From positions 132,702,385-132,766,384 of the forward strand of contig NC_079487.1 of assembly GCF_020520425.1 (NCBI RefSeq): a stretch of 64,000 nucleotides of DNA. The letters run 5' to 3'. A program made the translations under genes and the position numbers. Every line of letters starts with the position of its first letter. Position 1 is the first letter of the stretch. The DNA comes from Spinacia oleracea (taxonomy: Eukaryota > Streptophyta > Magnoliopsida > Caryophyllales > Amaranthaceae). Positions 1 to 11,808 of this stretch are shown piece after piece. Below the pieces are notes generated by a model. It was not told the origin of the DNA, did not search any database, and was given only the letters and a program-made list of their open reading frames with translations.

Positions 1-1
1 G

Positions 2-1201
2 CTGAAATTGCAAGAGTTTAAGGAGCTAATCAATACAGGTGATGATGATGGTAACACTCCACTACATTTGGCTGTGAAAGGCTTTCATCTGAGAACTGTG
101 GCTCGTTTGATGAAGGAAAAACATAATATCAACAGCAATGCAATCAACAACGAGTTGTCTATAGCTAGACAAATGTTTTGTGAAGACGAATATCCAAAGT
201 GGAAGGTACATGCTCACCTTCTTTGCCTCCCATATATACCTTCACATTTTACATAATAACTTAAGCTCTGTTAAGTTCACCTTATTTCCCCTTATTTCAG
301 GGAAAATAAGTTCAGATAAGTTAGGAAATAGGCTGACAAGTACAATTTATACCTAAAATAAGTTTTGATAAGTTCAGATAAGTTCAGAAAAAATAAGTGA
401 AAATCATTAGGTGAATAGAACGCACCCTTAGTATACACATATTGCAAAACTCGAATTGTTGCAAATATTAAGAAATGAAGAAGCATTATACATGAGTAGA
501 TCAAGTTTACAAGAATTGAATTGATCATAATGCAGATCCAACGTATGGACTCATTGTTGAGAAGAGTCGATGGGAAAAGAACTTGTCTTATTATAGAAAC
601 AAGAAATGATGAGCATGGACATAAAAGTAAAGAAAAGAAGTACAACTTAAACAAGCAGCAGGAAGCTGAAGCAAGTGTAGCAACTAATAAGAACAACGAT
701 TCATCATCCAACAACACCACGGAAATGGAAATGAAATCAAAGGCTATCAAGGAGAAAGCGAGTTTCCTGTTGGTGGTAGCAACACTAACAATCAGCGCAA
801 CATTTTCCGCGACATTACACCCTCCTGGTGGCTACAATCATGACACAGGCTTGCCACTTTTGTCATCAAATAGAGGTTTCAAAGTGTTTTTACAGGCTAA
901 CAGTCTAGCCTGTTTCTGTGCAATAACATCGGCTTTATTGCTGATTGTTACCATGTTTATGGAACATAAAGAGCACAGAAATTTCACCGTGAATACAGGA
1001 GGGATTTTCCTCTACCTAGGGCTCGTGGGCATGACAGTCGGTTTTTCTGCGGGGTTAACTTGTGTATTTACAGATATGCACTGGAATGCCCTGATGTTCA
1101 TAGGAATGGTTACCACAATTACTATGGTGTTTGTGGTGTATCCTATTTTTTATGGAGTTGCTTTGGGTGCTATGTCAAGATATTTTCAAAAGGTATTGTA
1201 A
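2..1201 (+). CDS. Ankyrin-repeat/PGG-domain membrane protein, 5' truncated by window edge (ACD6-like family)
   Basis: Two exons are visible. Exon 2-205 encodes an ankyrin unit with the hallmark DDDGNTPLHLAV and ends at AAG|GTACAT. The second exon probably starts at 432, after TTAG, in the same phase. From about 745 a PGG domain follows: KEKASFLLVVATL, then HPPGGY, then three further hydrophobic segments, giving four membrane spans near the C-terminus. Plant proteins of this layout (ACD6/ITN1 relatives) are membrane proteins linked to defence and salt responses; the role here is inferred from family only. The phase-0 frame entering the second exon stops at 522-524, whereas the PGG region is open in the next frame from about 500. 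So there is either an apparent one-base frame break near 519 or an exon I have misplaced. The gene may be damaged. Family call is firm; intactness is doubtful. Confidence 0.75.
262..430. repeat. Short inverted-repeat element in ankyrin-gene intron (AAGTTCAG-rich family)
   Basis: The intron is almost filled by a segment rich in ATAAGTTCAGATAAGTTCAG-type words. Its left end (GTTAAGTTCACCTTA) and the reverse complement of its right end (GTTCTATTCACCTAA) are similar, so it looks like a small non-autonomous DNA element. Related pieces occur at 25491-25560 and 51131-51277. Confidence 0.5.
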
Positions 1202-1443
1202 ATAAGGGGTTCGGACTTGTAATCTATGTAATCTATGTACACAGACCTTCAGTTTCAAAGACTAGATCAATACTTTGACTCTGTTTGGCAACACTAGCTG
1301 AAATAAAGGTGGAACTGATAAGTTTGCTAAAATGTAAAAAATTGTTGTAGTGGTTAATGCAAGACCTTACAAATGAAACAAAACAAACACTGATCCTGTG
1401 CCATGTACAACTTTTATTAAAATTTGTTTATTATTAAATATTA

Positions 1444-1766
1444 CTCCCTCCGTCTCTTTTTGTTTTTTACGTTTGGTATTTTACACGCGTTTTAATGACT
1501 AATTAATTTGCATTGAAATTACTCTACTTTTTTATTTAAACAATAAAAATTACGTTAATTTATAATGTTTTCACTTTTATCAAAAATCTGACATTGGGAA
1601 AATGAGAAATATTTAATATCCAATGGATTTAATTGGTTAAAATAATATTTGGGCACAAATTCTGATAGAATATTAATGTATTATGTGATAATATAAAAAG
1701 AAATGTAAAGAACAAAATGAGACACCCAAAATGGAATACGTAAAAAACAAAAAGAGACGGAGGGAG
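1444..1766. mobile_element. Stowaway-like MITE, 323 bp, TA target duplication
   Basis: The ends CTCCCTCCGTCTCTTTTTGT and the matching reverse complement form near-perfect terminal inverted repeats of about 28 bp. TA dinucleotides flank the element at 1442-1443 and 1767-1768. No coding capacity is seen. These are the hallmarks of Tc1/mariner-related Stowaway MITEs. Confidence 0.9.
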
Positions 1767-1901
1767 TAGTATAGATGTGGGCATGTGTCCTATATTCGTT
1801 ATAAAATCATCGTTTTTTTAATGGTATGTATTGTTAAAAGATGAGAACATCAATATTAAATGTGTTGCAGATCGTTATCATAACGAATCACTAATCAATA
1901 T

Positions 1902-2290
1902 CAGTGTTTCAAAAAGCGCGCTTTTAAGCTCGAAGCTCTAGGGCAAACGGGCAAAACGCTTAATTAGGTTTGAGCGAAGCTCCTGTGATTAAGCTCGCCG
2001 AAGGGCGCTTAAGCGCAGAAGAAGACAACAATCACAACAGCCGATCCTAGCTTCTGGATAAACACTATGTTATATGCTTTATTTTTGTTAAAGCAAAGAG
2101 TAATATATTTTTGGAAGCAAATCTGATGTCTATGGTTATTTTAGTAAGATACTCCGTATATATAGTAAAAACCTTTAATTCTTAAAAAGTGCGTTTCACT
2201 TCGATGAAGCGCGTGCCTTGCGATTGCGCTTTGCGCTTAATCTCTAGGACTCATATCGCTTTAGTGCGCTTTGCGCTTTTTTATACACTG
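1902..2290. mobile_element. Non-autonomous element with CAGTGT...ACACTG ends and GCGC-rich subterminal repeats
   Basis: The left end CAGTGTTTCAAAAAGCGC and the reverse complement of the right end (CAGTGTATAAAAAAGCGC) match over 18 bp with few differences. Inside, GCGCTT and AAGCGC words recur on both sides, as in hAT-type ends. I could not find an 8-bp target duplication, so the superfamily is a guess. No coding capacity. Confidence 0.65.
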
Positions 2291-2455
2291 GTGTAGATAA
2301 GGAGGTGAGACCGAAAGAAACATCACGTAGAAAAGCTAGCCTTTATTTATTTGTTCTTTTTTGCTGAATTATCATTAATGTTTTTTTATTATAGAAAATT
2401 TTCTAAAACAGGTGTAGTTCAATTTCGATGTGATCCAACTTTAATTATCATACCA

Positions 2456-2773
2456 AAAGGTCTTGCGCGCATAAGGTGTACAATAAATTTATTGTACACT
2501 AAGATAAGTTTTACCCATTTTTTTGTAACTTTAACCTAGTTTTGATTAACTTTTATAATAGTAAAAAAAAAAAGTTGATAGAAATGGTTAAATGATTAAT
2601 TTTATACATTATTAGTAGTTTTGAAGAAATATGTTTTACTAAAATGAAAAAAAATTATCACTAATAAATAGATAACTTTTACATATATAAGCTTAACTTT
2701 TAAACATTTTGAGTTAACTTTTACTACGGTGTACAATATTTATTGTACACCCTTTGTAAACAAGAATTTGTGT
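2456..2773 (+). repeat. GTGTACAATAAA-palindrome repeat, copy 1
   Basis: About 318 bp bounded by two palindromes, one of the form GTGTACAATAAATTTATTG at 2476 and the other near 2729-2750. The inside is AT-rich (AAGTTAACTTTT, TTAATCAAAACTAG-like words). The outer edges carry AAAAGGTCTTGCGCGC on the left and CCTTTGTAAA on the right. The same sequence, inverted, forms 52797-53122, and a fragment lies at 41800-41932. Matching edges in separate places show it is one dispersed family. Confidence 0.75.
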
Positions 2774-2787
2774 TATCATATGATGCA

Positions 2788-3064
2788 GACGAGGTATGAG
2801 CTCCAACCGGTCAATCCCCTTGATTGGCAAATAAACATATCAAGGGGTATTTTCGTAAATAACTATCAAAATATACAATCTACTTATTTAAGTGTACAAT
2901 ATCTTTTTATATTAACATTATTTTCTTTTATTTTTAATTTTTTTAAATATCAAATATGTTGTACATTGCAATTTCTAGATTGTATATTTGCTTATTATAA
3001 TTACGAAAATGCCACTTAATATGTCAATCAAGGGGATTGTTTTGAAATTTCTGGACGAGGTATG
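2788..3064. repeat. Inverted-repeat segment flanked by a 12-bp direct repeat
   Basis: CAATCCCCTTGATTG at 2812-2826 is matched by its exact reverse complement at 3025-3039. GACGAGGTATGA occurs directly at about 2788 and again at 3053. The direct repeats sit some 13 bases outside the inverted repeats, so they may be a target duplication with decayed outer ends or a chance local duplication. No coding capacity. Confidence 0.5.
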
Positions 3065-3273
3065 ATAGAAGACTCAAGTACCACCTCCTCAAAATGTTAC
3101 CAACTCGTGAGACATCCACATACGGTTATCGCTGCTTGATTTGTAAACAGAGAAGGATTAAAATAAAATTAAATAAAACAAAAAAAATGCAGTACCCCAA
3201 ACCGCAACAGAAAGGAACTGTAAAAAAAAAAACTGCAACACATTGATCACAGAAAAGAGACAGAAACTCAAAA

Positions 3274-5449
3274 ATGGAAGACGACGCACAGCAGCAGCAA
3301 GAGCAAGAACAAGCGCAAAGACAAGGAGGAAAGGCAATGGTAATGTTGATAAGCGGAACATTAGTATACTACCACTGTTCCTTCCGCAACTCCAGTTTTC
3401 TCTCTCTTCTCTCCGACGTCTTCCTCGTCATCCTCTGCTCTCTTGCCATCCTCGGTCTCCTCTTCCGTCACTTTAACATTTCGTATGCATTCTTTCCTCC
3501 TTTAATTTTTCTATTTTCTCTCTTATTTTATATTTATGATTTCCCCATTTCTTTTTAGGGTTCTACTTTCCCCCAAATCTTCGTTTGCTTCTATCGGTTT
3601 CAAAATTGAATCTGGGTTTATCTTTCAGTTTTTTTACTATAATTATATGGGATTTTCTTTGTTTTTTTGGGTTTTTGATGAATTTTGAATTTAGTAATCG
3701 GTGTTTTTGATATGATATGCATTGGAATTATTGGAGAAATATAGAGTAATTAAATTATGTTTATTGGGTATGGATTGGGTTTCATTTTGCTGGGGTTACG
3801 AAAAGAATGATTGTATTTGGTTGTGATTGAATATGCAGGGCACCTGTGGATCCATTAGAATGGCAGATTTCACAAGATACTGCTAACAACATTTTCGCCT
3901 GTTTGGCTAATACTGTTGGAGCTGCTGAGTCTGTTCTTCGAGTTGCGGCTACCGGTCACGATAAGAGGCTCTTTGTTAGGGTATACTCCATCACTTTAGC
4001 CATCACTAATAACTCTTCTTGGTTCTGCTGAATTACATTGATGTGCATTGTAATATTGTACGAGGCTATTTGTTAGGCTACATCACTAATACCTCTTCAT
4101 GATTTTGCTGATTTACATTGATGTGCATATTTAGAGTATAAGGCTATTTGTTAGGGAGTATGCAACAGTGGGGATGAGTATCAAAGTCAAGTGTAGACAG
4201 AAAAGTTTGACATAATTAACGGTAATTGACTAATTGCGTTCTCATTAAAGTGACTCTAATCATCTATGATGCAAACCTTATGACAGAAATTTCATGATAT
4301 TTGTGAATTTTACTCATTGAACATGCTTGTCTCGTTGTGTTCGAAATTATTGTCATAGCTGAATTGTGATGGAAGCTATGTTTTCAAGCTGCTCTAATTA
4401 GTATTTTGTGTAATGGCCCAAGCATTGTTTATGATTTGATGTGGATGTATAGAAGAAGATTTTGGTGTCTCAGATTGATGTTTCATTCTCGTTTTGTATG
4501 TTTTGCAGGTTGTTATCTGCCTCTATTTGCTGTCTGTTCTTGGAAGGATCGTCTCTGGGGTGACAGTTGCTTATGCTGGTACCTTCGTTTACCTTTTCCC
4601 TTCTGTATTACGTGCTTCAGTTGGTTACGATGATCAGAGTTAATGGTGATTCTTTGTGGCCAGTTAAGAGTGTGTGTGCCTTATTTTGCTGTTTTCCATC
4701 AAAAAGTAATAAGTTTCTTAATGCATTCATATTGCTGTTTAAATCGATTAGATCATGGTTGTACTTTTCAGCTACATTATGAAACGTAGATCCCGGTAAT
4801 TAGGGAAATATTTTTGCAGACCGTATGGTGTTTGTGGTCTCTTTCTCACTTGTGGCATGGGAACATCTTTGAGTAGCCTTTCATCATGCATTCTTAATTC
4901 CCTCGATTGAAGTTTCATTCTCCAGGATCTGCATTCACTTGGATTCCATACTTCTTTAACAGTTAAATCTTTAGGTTCATGTTGAAGACTTTTAAAAGGT
5001 TTTCAGGACTAGAATGTGTGCTTGTTTGTTTGTTTGAACATGATTTCGCACCATACTAGCTAAATTCAGCATACAGTTCCATATCACCCCTTTAATCTGT
5101 ATTCTATGTGCAGAAGGATTTCTGTGCATGGTGTCCAACTACTTTTTTTTCCTCTGTCATCCCTTTTTATGCTCTTCCCTATTGCTTATATTTACCAATC
5201 CAGTGCTTGAAATACAAGTATCTAAACTACTGGTCACAATTACCATTTTATTTGTACTAGTTACACCCAGATTTAAGTATATCAAAAACATCACTTGTAT
5301 TTGAGTACTTGACTAACTTATGGTGCTGTTTTCACTCAGGTTTGTGCTTAATTTGTCTCTACATGTTTGTGGAGAGCTCACTGCCACTCAGTAGTCGACT
5401 ATCTCAGTATTTAGCAAGAAGAGAGAATGCAGTAGAAGCACAAGATTAA
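3274..5449 (+). CDS. RTNLB: Reticulon-like protein (RTNLB21-23 type), 176 aa, four exons
   Basis: Reticulons are ER membrane hairpin proteins that curve tubules. Exons 3274-3482, 3839-3980, 4509-4578 and 5340-5449 join in phase to 176 residues. The start ATG follows an A-rich leader and opens MEDDAQQQQEQEQ, a polar glutamine-rich N-terminus. Two long hydrophobic stretches follow, at about residues 22-66 (ending LVILCSLAILGLLFRHF) and 118-153 (VVICLYLLSVLGRIVSG and on). They are separated by a loop with DPLEWQISQDTANN. The long paired hydrophobic regions plus this loop resemble the short plant reticulons RTNLB21-23. All four junctions are GT-AG. The protein ends ARRENAVEAQD with no clear ER-retrieval signal. 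The family call is good; the exact subgroup is less sure. Confidence 0.85.
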
Positions 5450-5758
5450 TGTACACAGCAGTCATCGTGCCCTCTGCCATACTTGTACATGAAAATCAAA
5501 TTAGTTGTAGCGTCTACTCGTGTTTTGTAGCTATCATTTAATTTTAGATGTATGTGTTTCAATTTGATATACGATAGTCATTGGTAAATTGAACAGATTT
5601 ATGAGAAAACAAATCAACGAGTGTTGTTACATGGTCTCAAGAAGCTTGCGCTGAATTGTAATTTTTGGAGGAGTTTGTGGATTTGTATGTGTTCTTAAAA
5701 TTTTCCAGCCAGAAACTTGTTGATATTTGGCAATCTTCTTAACTTTTCTAATGCTGCG

Positions 5759-6364
5759 ACTAGACCTGTCAAAATCGTACAGACCCGGAAACCAACCCAA
5801 ACCCGGCCCGAAAGTACTGGTCTTAATCGAGATTTTGTGATCCATAACTGAATTTTATCCGAACTCGAGGAACCCGAAAAGTAATGGATCAAAATCCGAT
5901 CACCCATTTTTTACCCGACCGATTGAAAATCATTGTATTTATAGTAATAAATGAGGTTATAAGGAATTTTAAGCATATTAAACACGCTCTTATTATTTGT
6001 TGGGATCATTGTATTTATAGTAATAAATGAAGTTATAAGGAATTTTAAGCATATTAAACACGCTCTTATTATTTGTTGGGTGTAATATGATTCTAATTAT
6101 TATGTCATTTCATGGTTGAATTTGACTATTAATAAACTTATGTAGAAAAAATTGTAATTTTGTGCCTGTATTATGTATATAAATTAATGAAAATATAATA
6201 CGCATTTCAAAGTCTCTCAACCCGTTGAGTTAACCCGAACCCGAAAGTTATAGGTCTTGAACAAGCATTTACAACCCTGAACCCGAAGTGACCGACCCAA
6301 TTTGACCCGAACCCACAAATAATTTTTTACAACCCAACCCGACCAACCCGTTTGTCAGATCTAG
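5759..6364. mobile_element. Inverted-repeat element with CTAGACCTGTCAAA ends
   Basis: The left end CTAGACCTGTCAAA is matched by the reverse complement of the right end, CTAGATCTGACAAA. Subterminal regions are rich in ACCCGAACCCGA and related words on both sides. It contains the 76-bp tandem duplication listed separately. No protein is encoded, and I found no clear target duplication. It lies between the convergent reticulon and carrier genes. Confidence 0.65.
5929..6080. repeat. Two tandem copies of a 76-bp unit
   Basis: ATCATTGTATTTATAGTAAT begins at 5929 and again at 6005. The two 76-base copies are almost identical, differing at about one base, so this is a recent duplication inside the surrounding element. 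Confidence 0.9.
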
Positions 6365-6777
6365 ATACGACCCTGAACTACATTGTTTAATGATGTTAAC
6401 GAAAGTGATGAACAAATTAAAGGCAGAGAAATTTAAGTAGGCGGAAAGTTTATTGTCAATAACCAGACACCATGACAGAATATGTGTTTCAAGAAACAGA
6501 ACTGACTAGAACAGCATCACAGATACTCTTCAGTAACAAAGAAGTTGTAGCTAAAACAAGATTAGTATATCAGTCAATGTAAACTAGAACTTCTAAATTC
6601 CAAAGAACATGAAAGTATCTATTTTCACTCATAATTAACTTTCGCTCCCGCTTGATGAAGCCTGACAGCCTCATATCATGGTTTTTGTATCAAAATTCTG
6701 GTTGAAGGAAACCAAAAATGTCATCATTATCAAGTTTCATCCCATCATAAAACAGGGGACTAGGGTTTTTAGGACGT

Positions 6778-9700
6778 TTATAAATGACGTCTTTCGAGTA
6801 GTAAAATGTCTTTCCAGGCTTCATAAAACATCCAGGTGATGCCTGAGTTTGGCATGACTTTCAGAGCACTTGCACCCCAACCTCTATAAATCCCCATTAT
6901 ACCTTCTTCCCTAATTACTTCTGCTAGTGCTGCAGCCATATTTGGCGGGCATTTTCCTTGCAGTGCTCCAACCATCAACCTTTTCCTAGCTACCTCGAGT
7001 GGGAAGCTAATTGTACTTGCTGTAAGACCTACCATATATAACAAACAGCACTTTTATCATAATAAACAAGACTAAATAAGTAAATATCATTACCAGACAT
7101 ATATATTAATACTCACTCTGTCAGAGATTAGTTATCACATAGTTTTACAAAATGAACCTTGATAATAGTTGGATCAATTCTTATCACTTAATTCAGACAG
7201 AGGCATAATGGAAAAGCAATAAACTATTACTAATTTGATGCACTAAGAAAGGTGACAACCTATTTCACACATTGTAAAAAAGTAGTAAGACAGAGGGAGT
7301 AATATGAATGTGTCTAGGATTAACAAAGGCTTAAGTTCAGACTGCAAAACAAACAGAGGTATAATCCAAAAAGCCACAAGTCAGCTTAAGCTTATAAAGC
7401 TAGAGCAGTGTAACATAATTCGCTATATAATTCGCTTTTTCAATTCGCGGTTCGCCCAAAATGGGACAAATATAGGCGAAAACCGACCATAATTCGCTCT
7501 TTTCGGATCGCAATTCGCAGGGAGATTAGGGAATTATGTTACGCTGAGCTAGAGTGATCTCTTAACAATAAAGAAGTAGAGAACCTCCATCTTGTTCCCG
7601 GGTATAGGGACGAACCCTACATGGATGTACTTTTTATCATTTCAGTTTTGCTCATTTGAAAAATTTAAATCAGCAGAACTGATGAAATGAGCAAAATAAC
7701 ATGCTTCAATACATTTGGTCCGAAGTGTACCCAGAAACAAGATTGATTTCGTAAGAGAAGCACAGAAAGCAGGGCAAGGGCTTTTATATAAGACAAATAA
7801 AATATGGAATCTAGTGTTTCACCTGAAACAGCTCCAAGCAAAAGCATCTCAACACGGCTCAGCTTTTTCTTATTCTTTGCACCACAATAAGACGTCTTCA
7901 ATTTGTCATACATGAAATAATAGCATGTGCTGTATGGGAGCATACCCACAAGGGTAGGAGCAAGACCGGAATACAACCCACCAACACCGCCATCTTTGTA
8001 AATTTTACTAAGAGCAACTGTTAAATTAGGGTAATCCTCAGGTCGCACAGTCAATCGATCCTGCCATGAAGAAGCCAGCAACCAATGTTTTTTTAAAGAG
8101 AAAACGACAGAAAAGAATCTATAGCATATTGAAAACATAGAACAAATCCCCAGGTATTCAAGAATGACTATAATCTCCACCATATCTCCAATAAAATCAA
8201 AGGAAAGAAAAAAAAAAAAGTGATGGCTTTTCATGCTGATGACGGGAACCAAATAAGAAAGAACAGGGAAGAAGTTAAACAGACGGCAATCTGCAGGTTA
8301 AGTACCTTAACAACTTCCAGAGGATGGCAAGCAAGTGTTCCAGCAATTCCAGCAGCAGCGCCTGCTAAGCCAACTGGGGACAGCCATGAAAGAGGAATGC
8401 TCAAAGTAATGTCGCCAAATTGGAGCTTAGGATTTCCATCACGGTTCCATTTCTCTTGGTTTAAAGTCATTGTTCGCTTGACCCACTCAAATGTTCCGAG
8501 CTCAATAGCTTGAGTAGGGACAATGCGCAGCATGTTAATTGTGTTCCCTGCCCAGAGACCTGGCAATCCATGCTGCTGAAAGACCTCTATGAAACTTCCG
8601 GCTATACTTCTTGATCCAACACCAACAACCATTCTTGTCCTGTTGTCATGATGTAAAAATGCCAAAGCACAGCCATGTTAGGTGTATTGATAATTTAAAA
8701 CAGAAAACACTCACTGAAACCAAGGTGGTAAGAGCAACCATAACTATATGATGTTATTTTCAGCACAATGACTACATACGCCCAAGTTCATGAAGAGTGA
8801 AACACATGGAGTGGCATCAAAATTAATAAAATAATAGACCATACAGCAAGGCGATGTTTCAGCATGTAGGACAAGCTAATTCGCATCATATAATTCCAAA
8901 ATTCTTGAAACAAAAGCGAAGGTACACCAGGCCATGTTGAATCAAGAGGGGAAATCCTTTTCTCAGATAAAGGAAACAATTCCCAACTTTTACATTGTAT
9001 TCAAAACCAACAAAGTTGATGTAGATGCAATATACGAGAAGTAGCCAAGATGACTAAAAAACAATGAAGGTGGTTCAGAAGGAAAGCAGACCTGATGGTT
9101 TCAAGAGGTGCCAAAACCGCCTTCGACATTGCCCCGGCCAAAGCACCACTAAGAAACTCCCCTACTTCTCTGGTTCCAATAAAATCCTGAGCCACATTAG
9201 AGCAGCATTTCAGTCAAGTTAGACACACATCAATTCAACCAATTAGACAACGAATTTGCTATCTGATGCTAATCAATTGAAACAAAACCGCCAACAATTT
9301 AGCAGCAAAAGAAACAATAAATTCGGACAAATTAATCTTTCCACAGAAAACCACAGAGCATATAAAATCGTAGTCTGAAAGTCTAATATATCACGCACAT
9401 TTGAAAGCTAACCAAACCAAACCACTTGAACTTACAAATTATACCTGAAACGCTTTGCCAACATCAGGAACTTGGAATTTAAGGTCCATATTCTGGGATT
9501 TTTCAAGCTCCACCTGTTTAGGAAGCAAAACAGCTCCATAGACATCCCCAAACACCAACTGCTTGTTATTCTGCAAATTCAATTCAACACCCATTTTTTT
9601 TATTAAAAAAATAACTCAGAAAGCATCAAGCAATTCAACAAATACCCAGTTCAGAAAACACACACACAAAAAAAAGACCAAAAAAACCCGAGAAAAAGCC

Positions 9701-9781
9701 CAACAAAAAACAATCAAAATCAAACTTTCGGGAAAATTGAAAGATTGTAGGGCATACCTGAGTTGGGGGCTTTTGGATCAT
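6778..9781 (-). CDS. Mitochondrial carrier family protein, BT1/BTL adenine nucleotide transporter type, 355 aa, six exons
   Basis: Exons in gene order are 9781-9758, 9570-9445, 9186-9092, 8639-8306, 8060-7823 and 7028-6778. All are GT-AG and close in phase to 355 residues. The three carrier repeats each show the P-x-[DE]-x-x-[KR] signature: PLETIR at 77-82, PLEVVK at 188-193 and PLEVARKR at 282-289. Motifs such as GLPGLWAGNTINMLRIVP and GIYRGWGASALKVMPNSG match the BT1 branch, which moves adenine nucleotides or nucleotide sugars across inner organelle membranes. The N-terminus (MIQKPPTQ, then LVFGDVYG) lacks a long plastid transit peptide, fitting the mitochondrial BTL members. The first coding exon is only 24 bases. 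An alternative ATG at 9594 lies in what I take as the first intron. Substrate is inferred from family. Confidence 0.9.
7110..7301. mobile_element. Degraded Stowaway-like MITE in the carrier gene's last intron
   Basis: TACTCACTCTGTC on the left pairs with GACAGAGGGAGTA on the right, about 190 bp apart. The terminal match is shorter and more decayed than in the 1444 copy, suggesting an older insertion. Confidence 0.55.
7406..7546. mobile_element. hAT-type MITE, 141 bp, perfect 8-bp target duplication
   Basis: The ends are CAGTGTAACATAATTC and the reverse complement of GAATTATGTTACGCTG, differing at one base in 16. AGCTAGAG flanks the element exactly on both sides (7398-7405 and 7547-7554). An 8-bp duplication with CAGTG-type ends is typical of hAT elements. 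It sits in the last intron of the carrier gene. Confidence 0.9.
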
Positions 9782-10354
9782 TTGAAAAAGATTTTAATTT
9801 TCGGGAAGATATTAATTTGTTGGTCGCTCCCTCTTCACTGAGTTGAAGAGGTGCGGGAAATTGAGGAGAAGAATGTCAAAGAAACAATTCTTATTTGTTC
9901 TTGTTAGGGTTTATGGGTTTTTCAAAAAAAAATAAAAAATAATTGGAATGGGATTTTAATAATTTTGGGAGAAATCTTGAAAAAAGTTTGGCGGATTTTG
10001 AGGAGTCTTGTGGGACCGACGACCTTGGTCGAGGTGCCGCGGTCTCTGAGAAGTTTGAAGTGTGTGTAACGTCTGTAACTGGAAAGTGTGTATTAGAGTG
10101 ACACGTCACACGAGTAGGGGTGAGGAGCATCTTTGTGCACTTTTGTTAGTTTGTTTATGTTCACTAATTCTTTCATTCTTTGTTTTTCTTTCTCTCTTTT
10201 TAGTTGGATTGATGCTTTGATTTTATGGATTTTGTACAAGATGAGACAACTTGTTACTTCAAGTCTACTATGAGGGTTGATTCTAGATGAGTTTCAAACG
10301 GATTTGTCAATATCAAACGGTGGAGTTTGGATTCTTTTAGTTCCTAAAATAAAG
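9782..10354. other. Upstream region of the carrier gene; no gene seen
   Basis: This is the 5' leader and promoter side of the minus-strand carrier gene. The region nearest the gene (to about 9890) is probably leader. Beyond that I see only AT-rich sequence without coding character; open frames here are short and unlike known proteins. Confidence 0.5.
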
Positions 10355-10562
10355 TATTTCCTCCGTCTCAAATTAATCGTTACATTTACCTTTGCACAAA
10401 GTTTTTTTAATTGAATGAAAGAGGGTGTGCGGACAAAAAAAATAGTGAGAAGAAAGAGACAATATAATAATTGTGGGATCATTCCTAATTTATAAGTGTA
10501 ACAACTAATCTGGGACAGATGAAAAAAGAAAGTGTAACAACTAATTTGGGACGGAGGGAATA
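10355..10562. mobile_element. Stowaway-like MITE
   Basis: CCTCCGTCTCAAATTAATCG on the left pairs with the reverse complement of AACTAATTTGGGACGGAGG on the right, with TA at the edges. The right-hand terminal word is partly repeated just inside (around 10497-10520), so the end has a small internal duplication. Confidence 0.8.
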
Positions 10563-10837
10563 ATTTAAATGTTACCATCTTAATATATGAAATTGGTGAA
10601 ATATAATAAAAATGAATCTAATGCTCGAAAGTAGATTTACAAGCGGTTTAGGATGGATATTTTTTATTTTATTCATGGGTCATTTGTGACCAAGTCTACG
10701 ACTATTGACTCTCTATGAGTTACAAAGTGATTTATCTATGTCCACAAATACTTATATTGAGTATTATGTGTGTTTCCATATAATTGTCACAACTTTCTAC
10801 TACTATGTTCTTAAATTACTAGAATATACCCGTGTAA

Positions 10838-11025
10838 AAGCACGGGATACATAGAATGTTGCAAATAAAAAATACGGATATTGATTAGAACAACAAATAA
10901 ATATTAAACAAAAACACAGGATATGTAGAACATTGCAAATAAAAAATACGGATATTGATTAGAACAACAAATAAATATTAAACAAAAAAACACGGGATAT
11001 GTAGAACAACAAATAAATATTCAAA
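10838..11025. repeat. Tandem repeat, about 80-bp unit, roughly 2.3 copies
   Basis: A unit containing TTGCAAATAAAAAATACGGA and AACAACAAATAAATATTAAA is repeated almost unchanged (about 10858 and 10935), followed by a shortened third copy. Each copy starts with a variant of CACGGGATATGTAGAA. Confidence 0.85.
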
Positions 11026-11808
11026 TACATGTTTTTAAATATTGTTCTTTAGGAATTGAGGGAGTAGTTATTTTTTTTATAATATATTTTTTTTATTCAA
11101 AGGTGGAAGCCTAGCTGCAAGAAAAGAAAAAAATTACATAACTTTGGTTGGATATAGAACTTTTGAATGCGGATGATTTGAGCATTTACCAGGGTGAAAC
11201 TTGAAAAAAAAGATAGTAATGTGCTTAAATTGATTCTTATAGTAATGTAATTGATGTATGTATGAGTTTGGTGTATGCTTGTTTTGGTTGACAAGTTTAA
11301 GAGACGTGTTTTTGAATGGTAAACGGGAGATTTATAAGAAATTGAAGGAGTTAAAGGATAAAATTGTTCATGATTGTGGCAAGATATTATAAATTTTGCT
11401 AAATTTTAGTCTTTTTTGAGAGTTCCTATACAATATTTAAAGACAATGGCTTAAATAGTTAACTTTACATAGGGTGGATTAGTTCGATTGGTTAAATGGG
11501 TAATTGCTTGGTTGTGATAGGCTGAAATTTCTTATGTACATGAGTCTTGACTTTTGAAAGAAAATAGTTGTTGGTAATCTATTGGTGAATAAGAGTGACA
11601 CTGAAAATAAAAAGTGTTTTATAATAAATTAAAAGTCAACAAAATTAATGAAAATAATTATTTCACTTTTATTCAAGGGCTGAGATTTAATGAATTGTGG
11701 TGACTATTACTTTATTAGTTTGTTATTACTATTATGAAATTGTCGGACATTGCCACATCTCCCACTGGGTAGGCAACCACTAGTAATAGAACATTAAGAA
11801 CAACCTCA

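Noticed and set aside
292-750. 152-codon minus-strand open frame
   Set aside because: It lies opposite the ankyrin/PGG coding exon and is hydrophobic only because it is antisense to it.
8220-8513. 97-codon plus-strand open frame
   Set aside because: Antisense to carrier exon 4, which has clear mitochondrial carrier motifs and phased splice sites.
9570-9594. ATG at 9594 (MGVELNLQ) as start of the carrier protein
   Set aside because: It lies just before a good acceptor (TTTGCAG), and a 24-base first exon with ATG at 9781 and donor CAG|GTATGC joins in phase. It remains a possible alternative.
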